DNA of 64,000 nucleotides. Origin: Chloroflexota bacterium. Lineage in GTDB: Bacteria > Chloroflexota > Anaerolineae > Anaerolineales > Villigracilaceae. Each line of letters begins with the position of its first letter. The stretch's first letter is position 1. The position numbers and the translations under genes were made by a program. The stretch covers positions 1 through 64,000 of the forward strand of contig JACRBN010000004.1 in the NCBI GenBank assembly GCA_016213105.1. The letters are read 5' to 3'. This document shows, in pieces, positions 44,249 through 53,492 of the stretch. Below the pieces are notes generated by a model. That model saw only the letters and a list, made by a program, of their open reading frames with translations. It did no database searches and was not told the origin of the DNA.

Positions 44249-45610
44249 ATGACGGCAATTTGGTGGATTCGCCGCGACCTGCGGCTGACCGACAACCTGG
44301 CCCTCGAAGCTGCCTTGAAAGAAGGGGCGGTCATCCCCTTGTTTGTGATCGACCCGGCCTTCGATTCCGCCTCGCCGCGGCGCAGGAACTTCCTGTACGA
44401 AGGGCTGCGCGCCCTGCGCGCCAGCTTGATGGAACGCGGCGCTCACCTCATCATCCGCTCGGGGGAGCCGACCCAGGTCCTGCGCCGCCTGCTGGCCGAA
44501 ACAAACGTCTCCGCCATCTTCGCCGAGGAGGATTACACCCCCTACGCCCGTGCCCGCGATGCGCGCGTGGCGCGCGAACTGCCCCTGCGGCTGGTGCCCG
44601 GACAGGTGGTGCAGCACCCCGCCATCGTCAAAAAATCGGACGATACGCCTTATGTGGTCTACACGCCCTATTCACGCGCGTGGAAGGCCCTGCTGCCGGG
44701 CGTCTCACCTCTGCGGGCTGCCCCCAAGTCTTTTCCTCCCGTGCGCTATCCCACCTCTGAGAGCCTGCCCTTTTCGGCGGCCAGTCCCCTCTTCCCCGCG
44801 GGAGAGGAGGAAGCCCTGCGCCGCCTGGCCCGATTTACCAAGTACCAAATTACCAATTACTCCGACAACCGTGACCGCCTCGACCTGGACGGGACCTCGT
44901 CGCTCTCGCCCTACATCCGCTTTGGGATGCTGGGGATGCGGCAGGCCGTCCACGCGGCGAGACAGGCCCAGGCGGGGGCCCAAGGCGAAGACGAACGCAG
45001 CGGCGCGGATGTCTGGTTGAACGAGCTGATCTGGCGCGAGTTTTACATCCAGATCCTGTATCATTTTCCGCGCGTCGCCAGGGGTGCGTTCAACTCTGCG
45101 CTGTCAGACATCCCCTGGCGCAACGACGAGGCCGAATTCACCGCCTGGAAGCAAGGCCGCACAGGCATGCCCGTGGTGGATGCGGCCATGCGTCAACTGG
45201 GCGAGACCGGCTGGATGCACAACCGCGCGCGCATGATCGTGGCCTCCTTCCTGGTCAAGGATATGCTGGTCGACTGGCGCTGGGGCGAGGCCTGGTTCAT
45301 GGCGAACCTGCTGGACGGCGACCCCGCCGCCAACAACGGCGGCTGGCAGTGGACGGCGGGCACGGGCACCGACGCCGCGCCCTACTTCCGCGTGTTCAAC
45401 CCCGTACTGCAAGGCATCAAGTTCGACCCCAACGGCGACTACGTCCGCAAGTGGGTTCCCGAGCTGGCGCACCTGGACACGGCCGCCATCCACGCCCCGT
45501 GGGGGCAGGGACTTAAGGTCCCGGGCTACCCCGAGCGCCCGATCATCACCCGCGACAAGGAGCGCACCCTGACGGCGTACAGGGCGGCCAAAGAGAGCCA
45601 TTCACAATGA
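44249..45610 (+). CDS. phr: Deoxyribodipyrimidine photolyase
   Basis: Light-driven repair of UV pyrimidine dimers. 453 residues from the ATG at 44249. The N-terminal antenna domain starts [18 protein letters not shown]; the FAD domain carries [23 protein letters not shown], and the signature [37 protein letters not shown] in the linker (44834-44860) derives from a short repeat also seen in intergenic regions. It fits the light-responsive theme of the cluster and overlaps the next gene (ATGA). Confidence 0.95.
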   Translation: MTAIWWIRRDLRLTDNLALEAALKEGAVIPLFVIDPAFDSASPRRRNFLYEGLRALRASLMERGAHLIIRSGEPTQVLRRLLAETNVSAIFAEEDYTPYARARDARVARELPLRLVPGQVVQHPAIVKKSDDTPYVVYTPYSRAWKALLPGVSPLRAAPKSFPPVRYPTSESLPFSAASPLFPAGEEEALRRLARFTKYQITNYSDNRDRLDLDGTSSLSPYIRFGMLGMRQAVHAARQAQAGAQGEDERSGADVWLNELIWREFYIQILYHFPRVARGAFNSALSDIPWRNDEAEFTAWKQGRTGMPVVDAAMRQLGETGWMHNRARMIVASFLVKDMLVDWRWGEAWFMANLLDGDPAANNGGWQWTAGTGTDAAPYFRVFNPVLQGIKFDPNGDYVRKWVPELAHLDTAAIHAPWGQGLKVPGYPERPIITRDKERTLTAYRAAKESHSQ

Positions 45611-46125
45611 ACGAAGCTGAAATCATCATCCGCCCCCTGCAAGCGGCGGACATCCCCGAAATCGCGCAGGCCTTCAAGGAGTTGGGCTGGCACAAGCCCG
45701 CCGCCCAATATGAAGCCTACCTGGAGGAACAATCCAGGGGCAGGCGCAGCGTCCACGTGGCCTTTGTCGGCGGGGAGTTCGCGGGCTACGTCACGGTCTG
45801 GTACGAGACGCATTACGCGCCCTTCCGCGAGGTGGGCATCCCCGAGATCAGCGATTTCAACGTGCTGCCGAAATTCCGCAGGCGCGGCATCGGCTCACAG
45901 TTGATGGACCAGGCCGAGGCTGAGATCGCGCAGGTCAGCGCGGAGGCGGGCCTGGGCGCGGGCCTGACCGCCGATTATGGCGCGGCCCAGCGCATGTACG
46001 CCAAACGCGGCTACATCCCCGACGGGCGCGGTCTGCACTACCGCGATCATCCCGCCGCTTACGGCGAAACCGTGCGCGTGGACGATGACCTGGTGCTGTA
46101 CCTGACCAGGAAGCTGAAGGCATGA
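45607..46125 (+). CDS. GNAT-family N-acetyltransferase
   Basis: A 172-residue acetyltransferase. The acetyl-CoA loop is FRRRGIGSQLMDQAE, following the strand EISDFNVLP, with AAQRMYAKRGYIPDGRG near the end. Both ends overlap its neighbours by ATGA, so it belongs to the photolyase-P450 operon. Acceptor unknown. Confidence 0.85.
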   Translation: MNEAEIIIRPLQAADIPEIAQAFKELGWHKPAAQYEAYLEEQSRGRRSVHVAFVGGEFAGYVTVWYETHYAPFREVGIPEISDFNVLPKFRRRGIGSQLMDQAEAEIAQVSAEAGLGAGLTADYGAAQRMYAKRGYIPDGRGLHYRDHPAAYGETVRVDDDLVLYLTRKLKA

Positions 46126-47381
46126 AAAACAAGCCCACCCCCGAACTGGGCCGCGCGGTCATGCGCTCGTTGATCCAGGAACGCTCCCCGCTTGGCCCGC
46201 TCAAGGTCATGGCGGCGCATATCGGGCGCTTCTTTCAAATTCCGCTGCCGGGCTTCCGCCCCTATGTGGTCTTCGGCCCCGAGGCGGCGCGCAAGGTGCT
46301 CGTGACTGAAAAGCACAAACTATTGTGGCGCAACCACGATCCCGTCACCGACCTGCTGCGGCGCGGCGTGCTGGTGACCGACGGGGAGGAACATGAACAG
46401 CTCCGCGGCTTGATGGAACCCAGCCTGCATCCCGCCGTCCTTCATGGCTACGCGAAAATGATTGTCGCCCAAACCGACCGCGTCACGGCCGCCTGGGGGA
46501 ACGGCCAGATCGTGGACCTGCTGATCGAGGCGCGCAAAATCGCCCTGCTGATCATCCTGGAGGCGCTCTTCAGCGTGGACGCCTGGGACGACCTGCCGCG
46601 CATCTGGAAGCCGATCCTCAAGGCCATCGAATACGTTTCGCCGGGCGCGTGGATCCTGTGGCGGAGAATCCCGCGGCCTGGATATGCGAAATATTTGAAG
46701 GCGCTGGATGATTATCTGTATGGCATCATCCAGGAAAGAAGAAAGAGGAAAGAAGGAAAGCAAGACCTGCTGCAACATTTGATCGATGCGGGGCTTTCAG
46801 ATGACGTCATCCGCGACCAGATGTTGACCATGCTGATCGCGGGGCATGATACCTCCACCGCCCTGCTGGCCTGGGTCTTCGTGCTGCTCGGCCAGCATCC
46901 CGCCGTCCACGCGCAACTGGTGAGCGAAATCGACACGCTCGACAAATCGCCGCTGCTCGACCAGGTCATCAAGGAGGCGCTGCGGCTGTATCCGCCGATT
47001 CACATCGGCAACCGCATCGCCGCCGAGGAGCTGGATTTCGGCGGCGGGAACTGCATCCCTGCGGGTGAGCGCATGTTCTACTCGATCTACCTGACCCAGC
47101 GCGACCCTGCCATCTGGGAAGCTGCGGACGAGTTCCGCCCCGAGCGTTTTACCCGCGGACGCAAGACCCCGCCGATGAGTTACATCCCCTTCGGCGGCGG
47201 ACCGCGCGCCTGCATCGGCGCCGCCTTCGGGCAGGCCGAGGCGCGGCTGGTGCTGTCGCGGCTGCTGCAAGGCTTCACCTTCGAGCCGCTCGACATGGAC
47301 AAAATCCATGCGCACATGGGCGCAACGCTGGAGCCGCGGCCCGCGGTGCGGATGAAGGCGACAAGACGGACTCTCCCCTAG
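46122..47381 (+). CDS. Cytochrome P450, CYP175-like (possible carotenoid hydroxylase)
   Basis: A 419-residue soluble P450. AGHDTS (240-245) is the oxygen-activating I-helix motif, EALR (285-288) is the ExxR pair, and FGGGPRACIG with Cys364 ligates haem. Length and composition resemble CYP175A1, a beta-carotene hydroxylase that lies in carotenoid clusters of Thermus. Position just before a lycopene cyclase supports that role (inference). A purine-rich repeat at 46732-46762 encodes RRKRKEGK in the F-G region and looks like an in-frame insertion. Confidence 0.87.
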   Translation: MKNKPTPELGRAVMRSLIQERSPLGPLKVMAAHIGRFFQIPLPGFRPYVVFGPEAARKVLVTEKHKLLWRNHDPVTDLLRRGVLVTDGEEHEQLRGLMEPSLHPAVLHGYAKMIVAQTDRVTAAWGNGQIVDLLIEARKIALLIILEALFSVDAWDDLPRIWKPILKAIEYVSPGAWILWRRIPRPGYAKYLKALDDYLYGIIQERRKRKEGKQDLLQHLIDAGLSDDVIRDQMLTMLIAGHDTSTALLAWVFVLLGQHPAVHAQLVSEIDTLDKSPLLDQVIKEALRLYPPIHIGNRIAAEELDFGGGNCIPAGERMFYSIYLTQRDPAIWEAADEFRPERFTRGRKTPPMSYIPFGGGPRACIGAAFGQAEARLVLSRLLQGFTFEPLDMDKIHAHMGATLEPRPAVRMKATRRTLP

Positions 47382-47400
47382 GAAGATACAAAAAAATCCC

Positions 47401-48189
47401 ATGACCTACTTTGGCTTTCTCTTAAGGTTTCTGATTCCCCCCATCCTTGCGCTGCTCATCGCGGCCTGGCTCGACGGGCGCACCCAACGTCCGCTGCCTG
47501 GCTTCGACGGCAAAAGGGTCTGGCTGATCATCGGCGCCCACGTGGCGCTGGCGCTGGTCTACACCACACCCTGGGACAATTACCTGGTTGCCACGGGTGT
47601 GTGGTATTACAACCCCGCCCTGGTGACGGGCATTGTCCTGGGCTACGTGCCCATCGAGGAATATACCTTCTTCGTGCTGGAGACGATCCTGGCGGGACTA
47701 TGGTGGGCTTTCCTGGCGCGGCGCATCCCGACGCCTGCCGATTTCAAACCTTCCCGGCTGGGACGCGTCCTCTCGGCGCTGGGCCTGGCCGCGGTCTGGG
47801 CTTTCTTCACTTTCGTGTTCTTCAGCGGTCATCCGCCGATGACCTATCTGTCAATCACGCTGTTTTGGGCGCTGCCCGCCATCTTCCCGCAACTGCTCTT
47901 CGGCGCGGACATTCTTTGGCATCACCGCAGACTCGTTCTGGCGGCCATCCTGCCGCTGGGTCTCTATCTTTCGTTGATGGATATCGTGGCCCTGAAGGCC
48001 GCCACCTGGTCGATCTCCCCCATCCAAACCACGGGCGTGCTGTTCTTCGGCATCCTGCCGCTCGAAGAGGTGCTTTTCTTCTTCATCACCAATGTGCTGG
48101 TCGGCTTCGGCATGACGCTGATGTTGTCGGACCTGGGAGCGAAGCGTCTCGCGGCGTGGAGATCCAAACATTTCAGAGGATTGCCGTGA
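47401..48189 (+). CDS. Lycopene cyclase, fused CrtYc/CrtYd type
   Basis: A 262-residue membrane protein with about seven TM helices. It contains two PxEE motifs, PIEEYTFFVLET (84-95) and PLEEVLFFFITN (about 219-230), one in each half, as in the fused heterodimeric-type (CarRA-like) lycopene beta-cyclases. It would ring-close lycopene to beta-carotene, giving a substrate for the adjoining P450. It starts 19 bases after the P450 stop. Confidence 0.88.
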   Translation: MTYFGFLLRFLIPPILALLIAAWLDGRTQRPLPGFDGKRVWLIIGAHVALALVYTTPWDNYLVATGVWYYNPALVTGIVLGYVPIEEYTFFVLETILAGLWWAFLARRIPTPADFKPSRLGRVLSALGLAAVWAFFTFVFFSGHPPMTYLSITLFWALPAIFPQLLFGADILWHHRRLVLAAILPLGLYLSLMDIVALKAATWSISPIQTTGVLFFGILPLEEVLFFFITNVLVGFGMTLMLSDLGAKRLAAWRSKHFRGLP

Positions 48190-48329
48190 CATTCCAGGCG
48201 TTCGAACTACAGGTTGAGGGTTGAGAGGGATTGGACGGCGAGGCCGCCGCGCTGGGATGCACCTCCATCCTCGTGCAGCCTAAATCGCCCAACGGCGTGC
48301 TGACCATTGCCAAACAGGCGGACGCATGA
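48186..48329 (+). pseudogene. Degenerate gene remnants after the lycopene cyclase
   Basis: A GTG overlapping the cyclase stop opens a frame (TFQAFELQVEG) that stops at 48222. In the same frame, AAALGCTSILVQPKSPNGVL with the tail TIAKQADA continues to 48329, like the C-terminus of a lost gene. An ATG overlapping that stop opens another frame (MKVNRQSPVF) that runs into repeats. This suggests a decayed operon tail. Families are not recognised. Confidence 0.4.
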
Positions 48330-48496
48330 AGGTCAACCGCCAGAGTCCCGTTTTTTTATCCACAGCAACGTTCAACCCATCTGGGTACACGGATTTCACG
48401 GACACACGGAGAATATCTGATCGTATCTTCTCGATAACCCGGGGACGATCATCCCATTCTCACCAAAAACGGACAATCTGATAAAATCTCTTCCCG
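48330..48496. repeat. Repeat-rich gap before a glycosyltransferase gene
   Basis: CACGGATTTCACGGACACACGG-type and AACGTTCAAC-type degenerate repeats occur near 48360-48410. A TAAAAT box (48482-48487) lies nine bases before the next ATG, with no ribosome-binding site. Confidence 0.5.
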
Positions 48497-49408
48497 ATGA
48501 ACATCTCCGTTATCGTCCCTGTTTACAAAGGCGCGCAGACGCTCGAAGCGCTCGTGCAGCGCCTGGGGGAAGTCCTTCCCAAAGCCGCCGAGGAATATGA
48601 ATTGATCCTGGTTGACGATGGCAGCCCCGACGCCTCGTGGGAGGTGATCGGGCGCCTCGCCCGGGAGCAGGCCTGGGTGCGGGGCGTAAAGCTGCTGCGC
48701 AATTTCGGCCAGCACAATGCCACCCTGTGCGGCATCCGCGCCGCGCGTTACGAGGTGATCGTGACCCTCGACGACGATCTGCAAAATCCGCCCGAGGAAA
48801 TTCCCCTGCTGCTGGCCAAACTGGAGCAGGGCTTCGATGTGGTCTACGGCTCTCCCCAAATCGTGCGTCAAAACCTGTGGCGCAGCCTGGCTTCCCACGT
48901 CATCCGCCTGGTGCTGCGCAACGTGATGGGCAACGAGGTGGCCTGGCAGGTCAGTCCCTTCCGTGCCTTCCACACGCGCGTGCGGGATGCCTTCGCGAAT
49001 TATTCTAGCCCATCCGTTTTCATCGACGTGCTGTTGACCTGGGGCGCGGCGCGCTTTGCGGCGGTGCCCGTCCGTCAGGATGCGCGCGCGGCGGGCGTCT
49101 CCACCTACACCTTCGGCAAACTGCTCAGCCTGGCCATGAACATGCTGACCGGCTTCAGCACCCTGCCCCTGCGCGCCGCCAGCACGATCGGCTTCATCTT
49201 CACGCTGTTCGGCCTGGGCGTGCTGGCCTACGTAATCGGCCGCTTCCTGATCACCGGCTACAGCATCCCCGGCTTTCCGTTCCTGGCCTCGGTCATTGCC
49301 ATCTTTTCAGGTGCGACGCTCTTTGCACTCGGTATCATGGGGGAATACCTGGCGCGCATCTACACCCACTCGATGGGCCAGCCGCCGTATGTGATTCGGG
49401 AAAATTAA
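48497..49408 (+). CDS. Glycosyltransferase family 2, polyprenyl-phosphate type
   Basis: A 303-residue GT2 enzyme. ISVIVPVYKGAQTLEALV opens a GT-A fold; VDDGSPDASW and VTLDDDLQNPPEEIP hold nucleotide and metal aspartates, the latter typical of DPM1/ArnC/GtrB-like enzymes. Two C-terminal TM helices (about 225-250 and 258-285) anchor it. It probably moves a sugar from a nucleotide to undecaprenyl phosphate. It is the first of a sugar cluster with an aminotransferase two genes on. Confidence 0.9.
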   Translation: MNISVIVPVYKGAQTLEALVQRLGEVLPKAAEEYELILVDDGSPDASWEVIGRLAREQAWVRGVKLLRNFGQHNATLCGIRAARYEVIVTLDDDLQNPPEEIPLLLAKLEQGFDVVYGSPQIVRQNLWRSLASHVIRLVLRNVMGNEVAWQVSPFRAFHTRVRDAFANYSSPSVFIDVLLTWGAARFAAVPVRQDARAAGVSTYTFGKLLSLAMNMLTGFSTLPLRAASTIGFIFTLFGLGVLAYVIGRFLITGYSIPGFPFLASVIAIFSGATLFALGIMGEYLARIYTHSMGQPPYVIREN

Positions 49409-49411
49409 CGG

Positions 49412-50392
49412 ATGCAAATCACAACTCTTCATCCCACGGATTTGGACTCGCTCACCCCCCTGCTGGCGGCCAGTCCCTTTCAGCCGATGCGCTACCTGGC
49501 CAGGGAATTGGGCGCGGACCTGACGGCTTTCTGGTCCCGTTCCATCGCGGATCTGGCGGCGGCCTCCGCTTCGCGGGGTTTCCTCGCCCTGAGGGAGAGC
49601 GCGCCGCAGGGACTGCTGATCTACTCTGACAACCCCTGGGAGAGCGACCTGCTCGGACGCAAAGCCGCCAGCCTCAACACCCTCCTCGCAGACGGTCTGC
49701 CGACCGCCCAGGCCCTGCTCGACCAGGCCCTCGCTCACGCCGCCGCGCAGGGCGTGCAGTTCATGGCGGGCAAGGCTTACACCGACGACCTGACCTCGAT
49801 CCACGCACTCGAATCGCGCGGCTTCCAGTTGATGGACACGGTCGTGGACTGCACCTACGACTATCGCCGCGTGCCGCTGGCGTCGATTCAGCCGCCCGCG
49901 CTGGCCGAGGGCTTCAGCCTGCGCCTGGCAACTCCCGCCGACCGCGAGGAACTGGCCGCGGTGGGCGGCCAGTCCTTCCGCGAACACTTCGGCCGCTACC
50001 ACGCGGACGAGCGCATCGGGCGCGCGCTGGCCACCCAAGCCTACGAACAATGGATGCGCTCCTCGCTGGACGGCTACGCCGACTGGATCCACCTGGCGCT
50101 GGCGGGCGGCAGGATCGCTGGCTTCTCGATTTGGAAACGCCCTTCGAAAGCCGAGAGCCGGCTCAAGGTCCGCCTGGGGCATTACAGCATCGCGGGCATC
50201 CACCCCGATTTCCACGGCCAGGGCCTGTTCACCGCGCTGACCTTCGCGGGCATGCAATCCCTCATGGGCATTGCGGACGTGATCGAAGGTCCCACCCACA
50301 TCAACAATTACGGCGTGCAGTTCGGATACGCCAAACTGGGCTGGCGCGTGTTGAGCGACGCCCGCCACACCTTCCACAAATGGATGGACTGA
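49412..50392 (+). CDS. GNAT-like acetyltransferase
   Basis: A 326-residue protein with a degenerate N-terminal half and a C-terminal GNAT domain (about 165-325). YSIAGIHPDFHGQGLFTALTFAGM is the acetyl-CoA strand and loop, followed by VQFGYAKLGWRV. Context next to a WecE-like aminotransferase suggests N-acylation of an amino sugar (as WecD does), by analogy only. It overlaps the next gene by one base (TGATG). Confidence 0.78.
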   Translation: MQITTLHPTDLDSLTPLLAASPFQPMRYLARELGADLTAFWSRSIADLAAASASRGFLALRESAPQGLLIYSDNPWESDLLGRKAASLNTLLADGLPTAQALLDQALAHAAAQGVQFMAGKAYTDDLTSIHALESRGFQLMDTVVDCTYDYRRVPLASIQPPALAEGFSLRLATPADREELAAVGGQSFREHFGRYHADERIGRALATQAYEQWMRSSLDGYADWIHLALAGGRIAGFSIWKRPSKAESRLKVRLGHYSIAGIHPDFHGQGLFTALTFAGMQSLMGIADVIEGPTHINNYGVQFGYAKLGWRVLSDARHTFHKWMD

Positions 50393-51528
50393 TGCCAGAC
50401 TTTATCCCCTTCAACCGTCCCATCCTGGTGGGCAACGAGATGGAATACATGCGCCAGGCCGTCGAAAGCGGACACATCTCGGGGGACGGCGCGTTCACCA
50501 AAAAATGTCATGCCTTGCTCGAAAAGGAGTTGGGGCTGGCCAAGGCCCTGCTGACCACTTCGGGCACGCACGCGCTGGAGATGATGGCCTTCCTGCTCGA
50601 CATCGGCCCCGGGGACGAGGTCATCATCCCCGACTTCACCTTTGTCTCGACCGTCAACGCCTTCGTGCTGCGCGGCGCGAAACCCGTCTTCGTGGACGTG
50701 CGGCCCGATACCCTCAACCTGGACGAATCCCTGCTGGAGTCGGCCATCACGCCGCGCACGCGCGCCATCGTGCCCGTGCATTACGCGGGCGTCGGCTGTG
50801 AGATGGACGCCATTCTCGACATCGCGAAACGCCACAACATCCCGGTGGTGGAGGATAACGCGCACGGCCTGTTCGGCAAGTACAAAGGCAAATACCTCGG
50901 CACCTTCGGCAAGCTGGCGGCGCAGAGTTTCCACGAAACCAAGAATTTCACCAGCGGCGAAGGCGGCGCCCTGCTGATTAACGATCCCGAGCTGGCCGAG
51001 CGCGCCGAGATCCTGCGCGAGAAGGGCACCAACCGTTCGCGCTTCTTCCGCGGCCAGGTGGACAAGTACACCTGGGTCGACCTCGGCTCCTCGTACCTGC
51101 CCTCGGATATGCTGGCGGCCTTCCTGTATGCCCAGTTCGAACAGCGCGAGCGCATCCAGTCGCACCGCCGGGGCATCTGGGAGTTCTACAACCAGTACCT
51201 GGACGAGTGGGCCGCGCAGAATGGCGTGCAGATGCCGACCATCCCTGCGCACACCGAGCAGGCCTATCACATGTTCTACCTGCTGCTACCCGACCTGGAT
51301 ACGCGCCAGCGCTTCATTATGTACCTGCGCGAACAGAACGTCTACTCGGTCTTCCACTACCTGCCCCTGCATCTCTCCGACATGGGACGCAAGTTCGGCG
51401 GCCAGCCCGGGGATTGTCCCATCACCGAACGCATCAGCGACCAGCTCGTGCGCCTGCCCTTCTACAACAACCTGGGCGGCGCGGACCTCGAGCGCATCGT
51501 GGATGCGATTCTGGAATTCAAGTTTTAG
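50392..51528 (+). CDS. DegT/DnrJ/EryC1 sugar aminotransferase, WecE-like
   Basis: A 378-residue PLP aminotransferase acting on a nucleotide-linked 4-keto sugar. IPFNRPILVGNEMEYM at the N-terminus, TTSGTHALEMMAFLL, VVEDNAHGLFGKYKG and the PLP lysine (about 184) in SFHETKNFTSGEGGALL match dTDP-4-amino-4,6-dideoxygalactose transaminase (WecE/RffA). With the flanking GT2 enzymes it indicates synthesis of an amino-sugar glycan. The start overlaps the preceding stop. Confidence 0.9.
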   Translation: MPDFIPFNRPILVGNEMEYMRQAVESGHISGDGAFTKKCHALLEKELGLAKALLTTSGTHALEMMAFLLDIGPGDEVIIPDFTFVSTVNAFVLRGAKPVFVDVRPDTLNLDESLLESAITPRTRAIVPVHYAGVGCEMDAILDIAKRHNIPVVEDNAHGLFGKYKGKYLGTFGKLAAQSFHETKNFTSGEGGALLINDPELAERAEILREKGTNRSRFFRGQVDKYTWVDLGSSYLPSDMLAAFLYAQFEQRERIQSHRRGIWEFYNQYLDEWAAQNGVQMPTIPAHTEQAYHMFYLLLPDLDTRQRFIMYLREQNVYSVFHYLPLHLSDMGRKFGGQPGDCPITERISDQLVRLPFYNNLGGADLERIVDAILEFKF

Positions 51529-51784
51529 AGCAGGAGGACACAGAGAACACGGAGAAAAAACAAAAAAACTCTGTGCGCTCTGTGATCTCCGTGGTTGAAC
51601 TCCAGACGGGCCATAAGTTCGCTGGCTTCCGCGCTCCCGCGGAATATGCAATCCATCGGCTGATTGGCAGATTACAAATCCACCCAGAGCAACCAAAAAA
51701 AACTCCGCGTACTCTGCGGCATCCGTGTCCGACGCTTTTCCAGGTGGGCGGCGTGGTACAATTTTTCCCCATTGGAGAAATTGC
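51529..51784. repeat. Low-complexity repeats (CACAGAGAACACGGAG type)
   Basis: Two stretches, about 51535-51600 and 51695-51730, are made of degenerate words such as CTCTGTGCGCTCTGTGATCTCCGTGG. TACAAT and GGAG near 51760-51775 form the promoter and ribosome-binding site of the next gene. Confidence 0.55.
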
Positions 51785-52735
51785 GTGTCCCCACAGAAAA
51801 TAACGACAGTTGACCTTGTCATCCCTGTGTTTAACGAGGCAGGCGTGGTCGAGCAGACCCACGCCCGCATTGCCGTTGCGCTCGAAGGCCTGCCCTACGA
51901 GTTCCACATCCTGTATGTGGACGACGGTTCCCACGACGGGACCGACCAGTCGCTGCGCGCGCTGGCCGCCCGCGACCCGCGCATCGCCCCCCTTTTCCTC
52001 AGCCGCAACTTCGGGCACCAGGCCGCCATCAGCGCCGGGCTGGACGCCGCGCACAGCGACGCCGTCATCACCATGGACGGCGACGGCCAGCATCCGCCCG
52101 AAATGATCGCCGAAATGCTGCGCCTGATGGAACAGGGCTATGACATTGTCCAGACCCAGCGCATGGACGAGGCCCAGCCTGCCTCCTTCAAGAAGTGGAC
52201 CTCGGGCCAGTTCTACCGCCTGATCAATTCCATCAGCGGGACGCCGATCCTGCCGGGCGCGGCCGACTTCCGCGCGCTTTCGCGCCAGGCCGTGGACGCG
52301 CTCAAGTCCATGCCCGAGTATCATCGTTTCCTGCGCGGCATGGTGGCCTGGATCGGTTACCCGACCGTGATCCTGCCCTACCAGCCCGCCGAGCGCATCA
52401 GCGGACAATCCAAGTACTCGCTCAAGAAAATGTTCCGCCTGGCGTTGGATGCCATCTTCTCGTTCTCGCTCGTGCCGTTGTACATCGGCCTGAGCATGGG
52501 CGGATTGTTCCTCTTCCTGGCATTCGTCGAGGCGGTCTATGTGCTGTCGTTTTGGGTGACAGGCAGCACGTCGGGGCTGGCCGCAGGCTGGAGTTCCCTG
52601 ATGTTCATGCTCCTGATCGTGGGCGGCATCCTGATGATCCTGCTGGGCTTCATCGGCGTGTATATCGGGTACATCTTCCAGGAAGTGAAGCATCGACCGA
52701 TCTACCTATTGAAGAAGGAGGGACCCAATGAGTGA
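51785..52735 (+). CDS. Glycosyltransferase family 2, GtrB/DPM1-like
   Basis: A 316-residue GT2 enzyme. The start is a GTG at 51785 with GGAG seven bases upstream; the longer frame to 51725 lacks a signal. VDLVIPVFNEAGVVEQTHARI, ILYVDDGSHDGT and ITMDGDGQHPPEMI carry the catalytic aspartates, and SKYSLKKMFRLALDAIFSFS is the DPM1-like interface. Two C-terminal TM helices follow. Likely polyprenyl-phosphate glucosyl- or mannosyltransferase. It overlaps the next gene by 8 bases. Confidence 0.9.
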   Translation: MSPQKITTVDLVIPVFNEAGVVEQTHARIAVALEGLPYEFHILYVDDGSHDGTDQSLRALAARDPRIAPLFLSRNFGHQAAISAGLDAAHSDAVITMDGDGQHPPEMIAEMLRLMEQGYDIVQTQRMDEAQPASFKKWTSGQFYRLINSISGTPILPGAADFRALSRQAVDALKSMPEYHRFLRGMVAWIGYPTVILPYQPAERISGQSKYSLKKMFRLALDAIFSFSLVPLYIGLSMGGLFLFLAFVEAVYVLSFWVTGSTSGLAAGWSSLMFMLLIVGGILMILLGFIGVYIGYIFQEVKHRPIYLLKKEGPNE

Positions 52736-53372
52736 AACACGTCCGCGCTTTGTGTTCACCCTGCTGCGCCACGGAGAGTCGGTGGGCAACGCCGAAGCAC
52801 GCTGGCAGGGACAGGCCGATTTCCCGCTGACGGATACGGGCTGCGCCCAGGCGCACGCCCTGGCCGAACGCTGGCAGGCCGAGGAAGTCACCTTCGACCG
52901 CGTCTTCGCCAGCCCGCTCGAACGCGCCAGGGAGACGGCTGAAACCATTGCCGCCGTGCTCAACGTGACCGTCGAGACATGGCCTGTTCTCATGGAACGC
53001 GCCATCGGCGAATACTCCGGCCTGACGGGCGAGGAGATGCGCCAATTTACCCGACCCGATTTCATCAATCCCTACGAGGCAGTCGGCGGCGACGGCGAGG
53101 GCGACTGGGCGCTGTTCCTGCGCGCGGGACAGGCCCTGCATCAATTGCTGCGCCAGCCTGTCGGCAGGTACCTGGTCGTCTCGCACGGCGGCCTGCTCAA
53201 CCAGTTCATGCACGCGGTCATGGGCATCGCGCCGCACGCCAACAACGGCGGCCCAAGGTTTCGTTTTGGCAATACGGGCTTCTCCCGCCTCTTTTATTTT
53301 CCCAGCCAGCACCGCTGGGAGATCGACACGCTCAACGATCACACCCACTGGAAGGGCGTCGCGCCGTATTGA
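52728..53372 (+). CDS. Histidine phosphatase-family protein
   Basis: A 214-residue phosphoglycerate mutase-like phosphatase. LLRHGESVGNA holds the catalytic His, VFASPLERARETAETIA the second Arg, and LVVSHGGLLNQF the second His. The acceptor is unknown. It is cotranslated with the GT2 gene and may work in the same sugar pathway. Confidence 0.9.
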   Translation: MSETRPRFVFTLLRHGESVGNAEARWQGQADFPLTDTGCAQAHALAERWQAEEVTFDRVFASPLERARETAETIAAVLNVTVETWPVLMERAIGEYSGLTGEEMRQFTRPDFINPYEAVGGDGEGDWALFLRAGQALHQLLRQPVGRYLVVSHGGLLNQFMHAVMGIAPHANNGGPRFRFGNTGFSRLFYFPSQHRWEIDTLNDHTHWKGVAPY

Positions 53373-53382
53373 TCTTGTGCCA

Positions 53383-53474
53383 CCCTTGCGAAGGTTCGGA
53401 TTCAAATCACCCTCCCGCAGGAAGAAATCTGTGCTTTCGAAAGAAAGAGCAGACCACAGCAAAACCTTCGCAAG
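53383..53474. repeat. Element bounded by CCTTGCGAAGGTT inverted repeats
   Basis: CCCTTGCGAAGGTT at the left pairs with AACCTTCGCAAG at the right, enclosing about 66 bases. The same inverted repeat bounds a shorter element at 62737-62784, suggesting a small mobile or REP family. Confidence 0.7.
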
Positions 53475-53492
53475 AATGTTAACCGAGCAACC

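Noticed and set aside
48222-48224. In-frame TGA as a second selenocysteine site
   Set aside because: No recognisable redox motif surrounds it, no SECIS-like hairpin at the right distance was seen, and the flanking frames are fragments.
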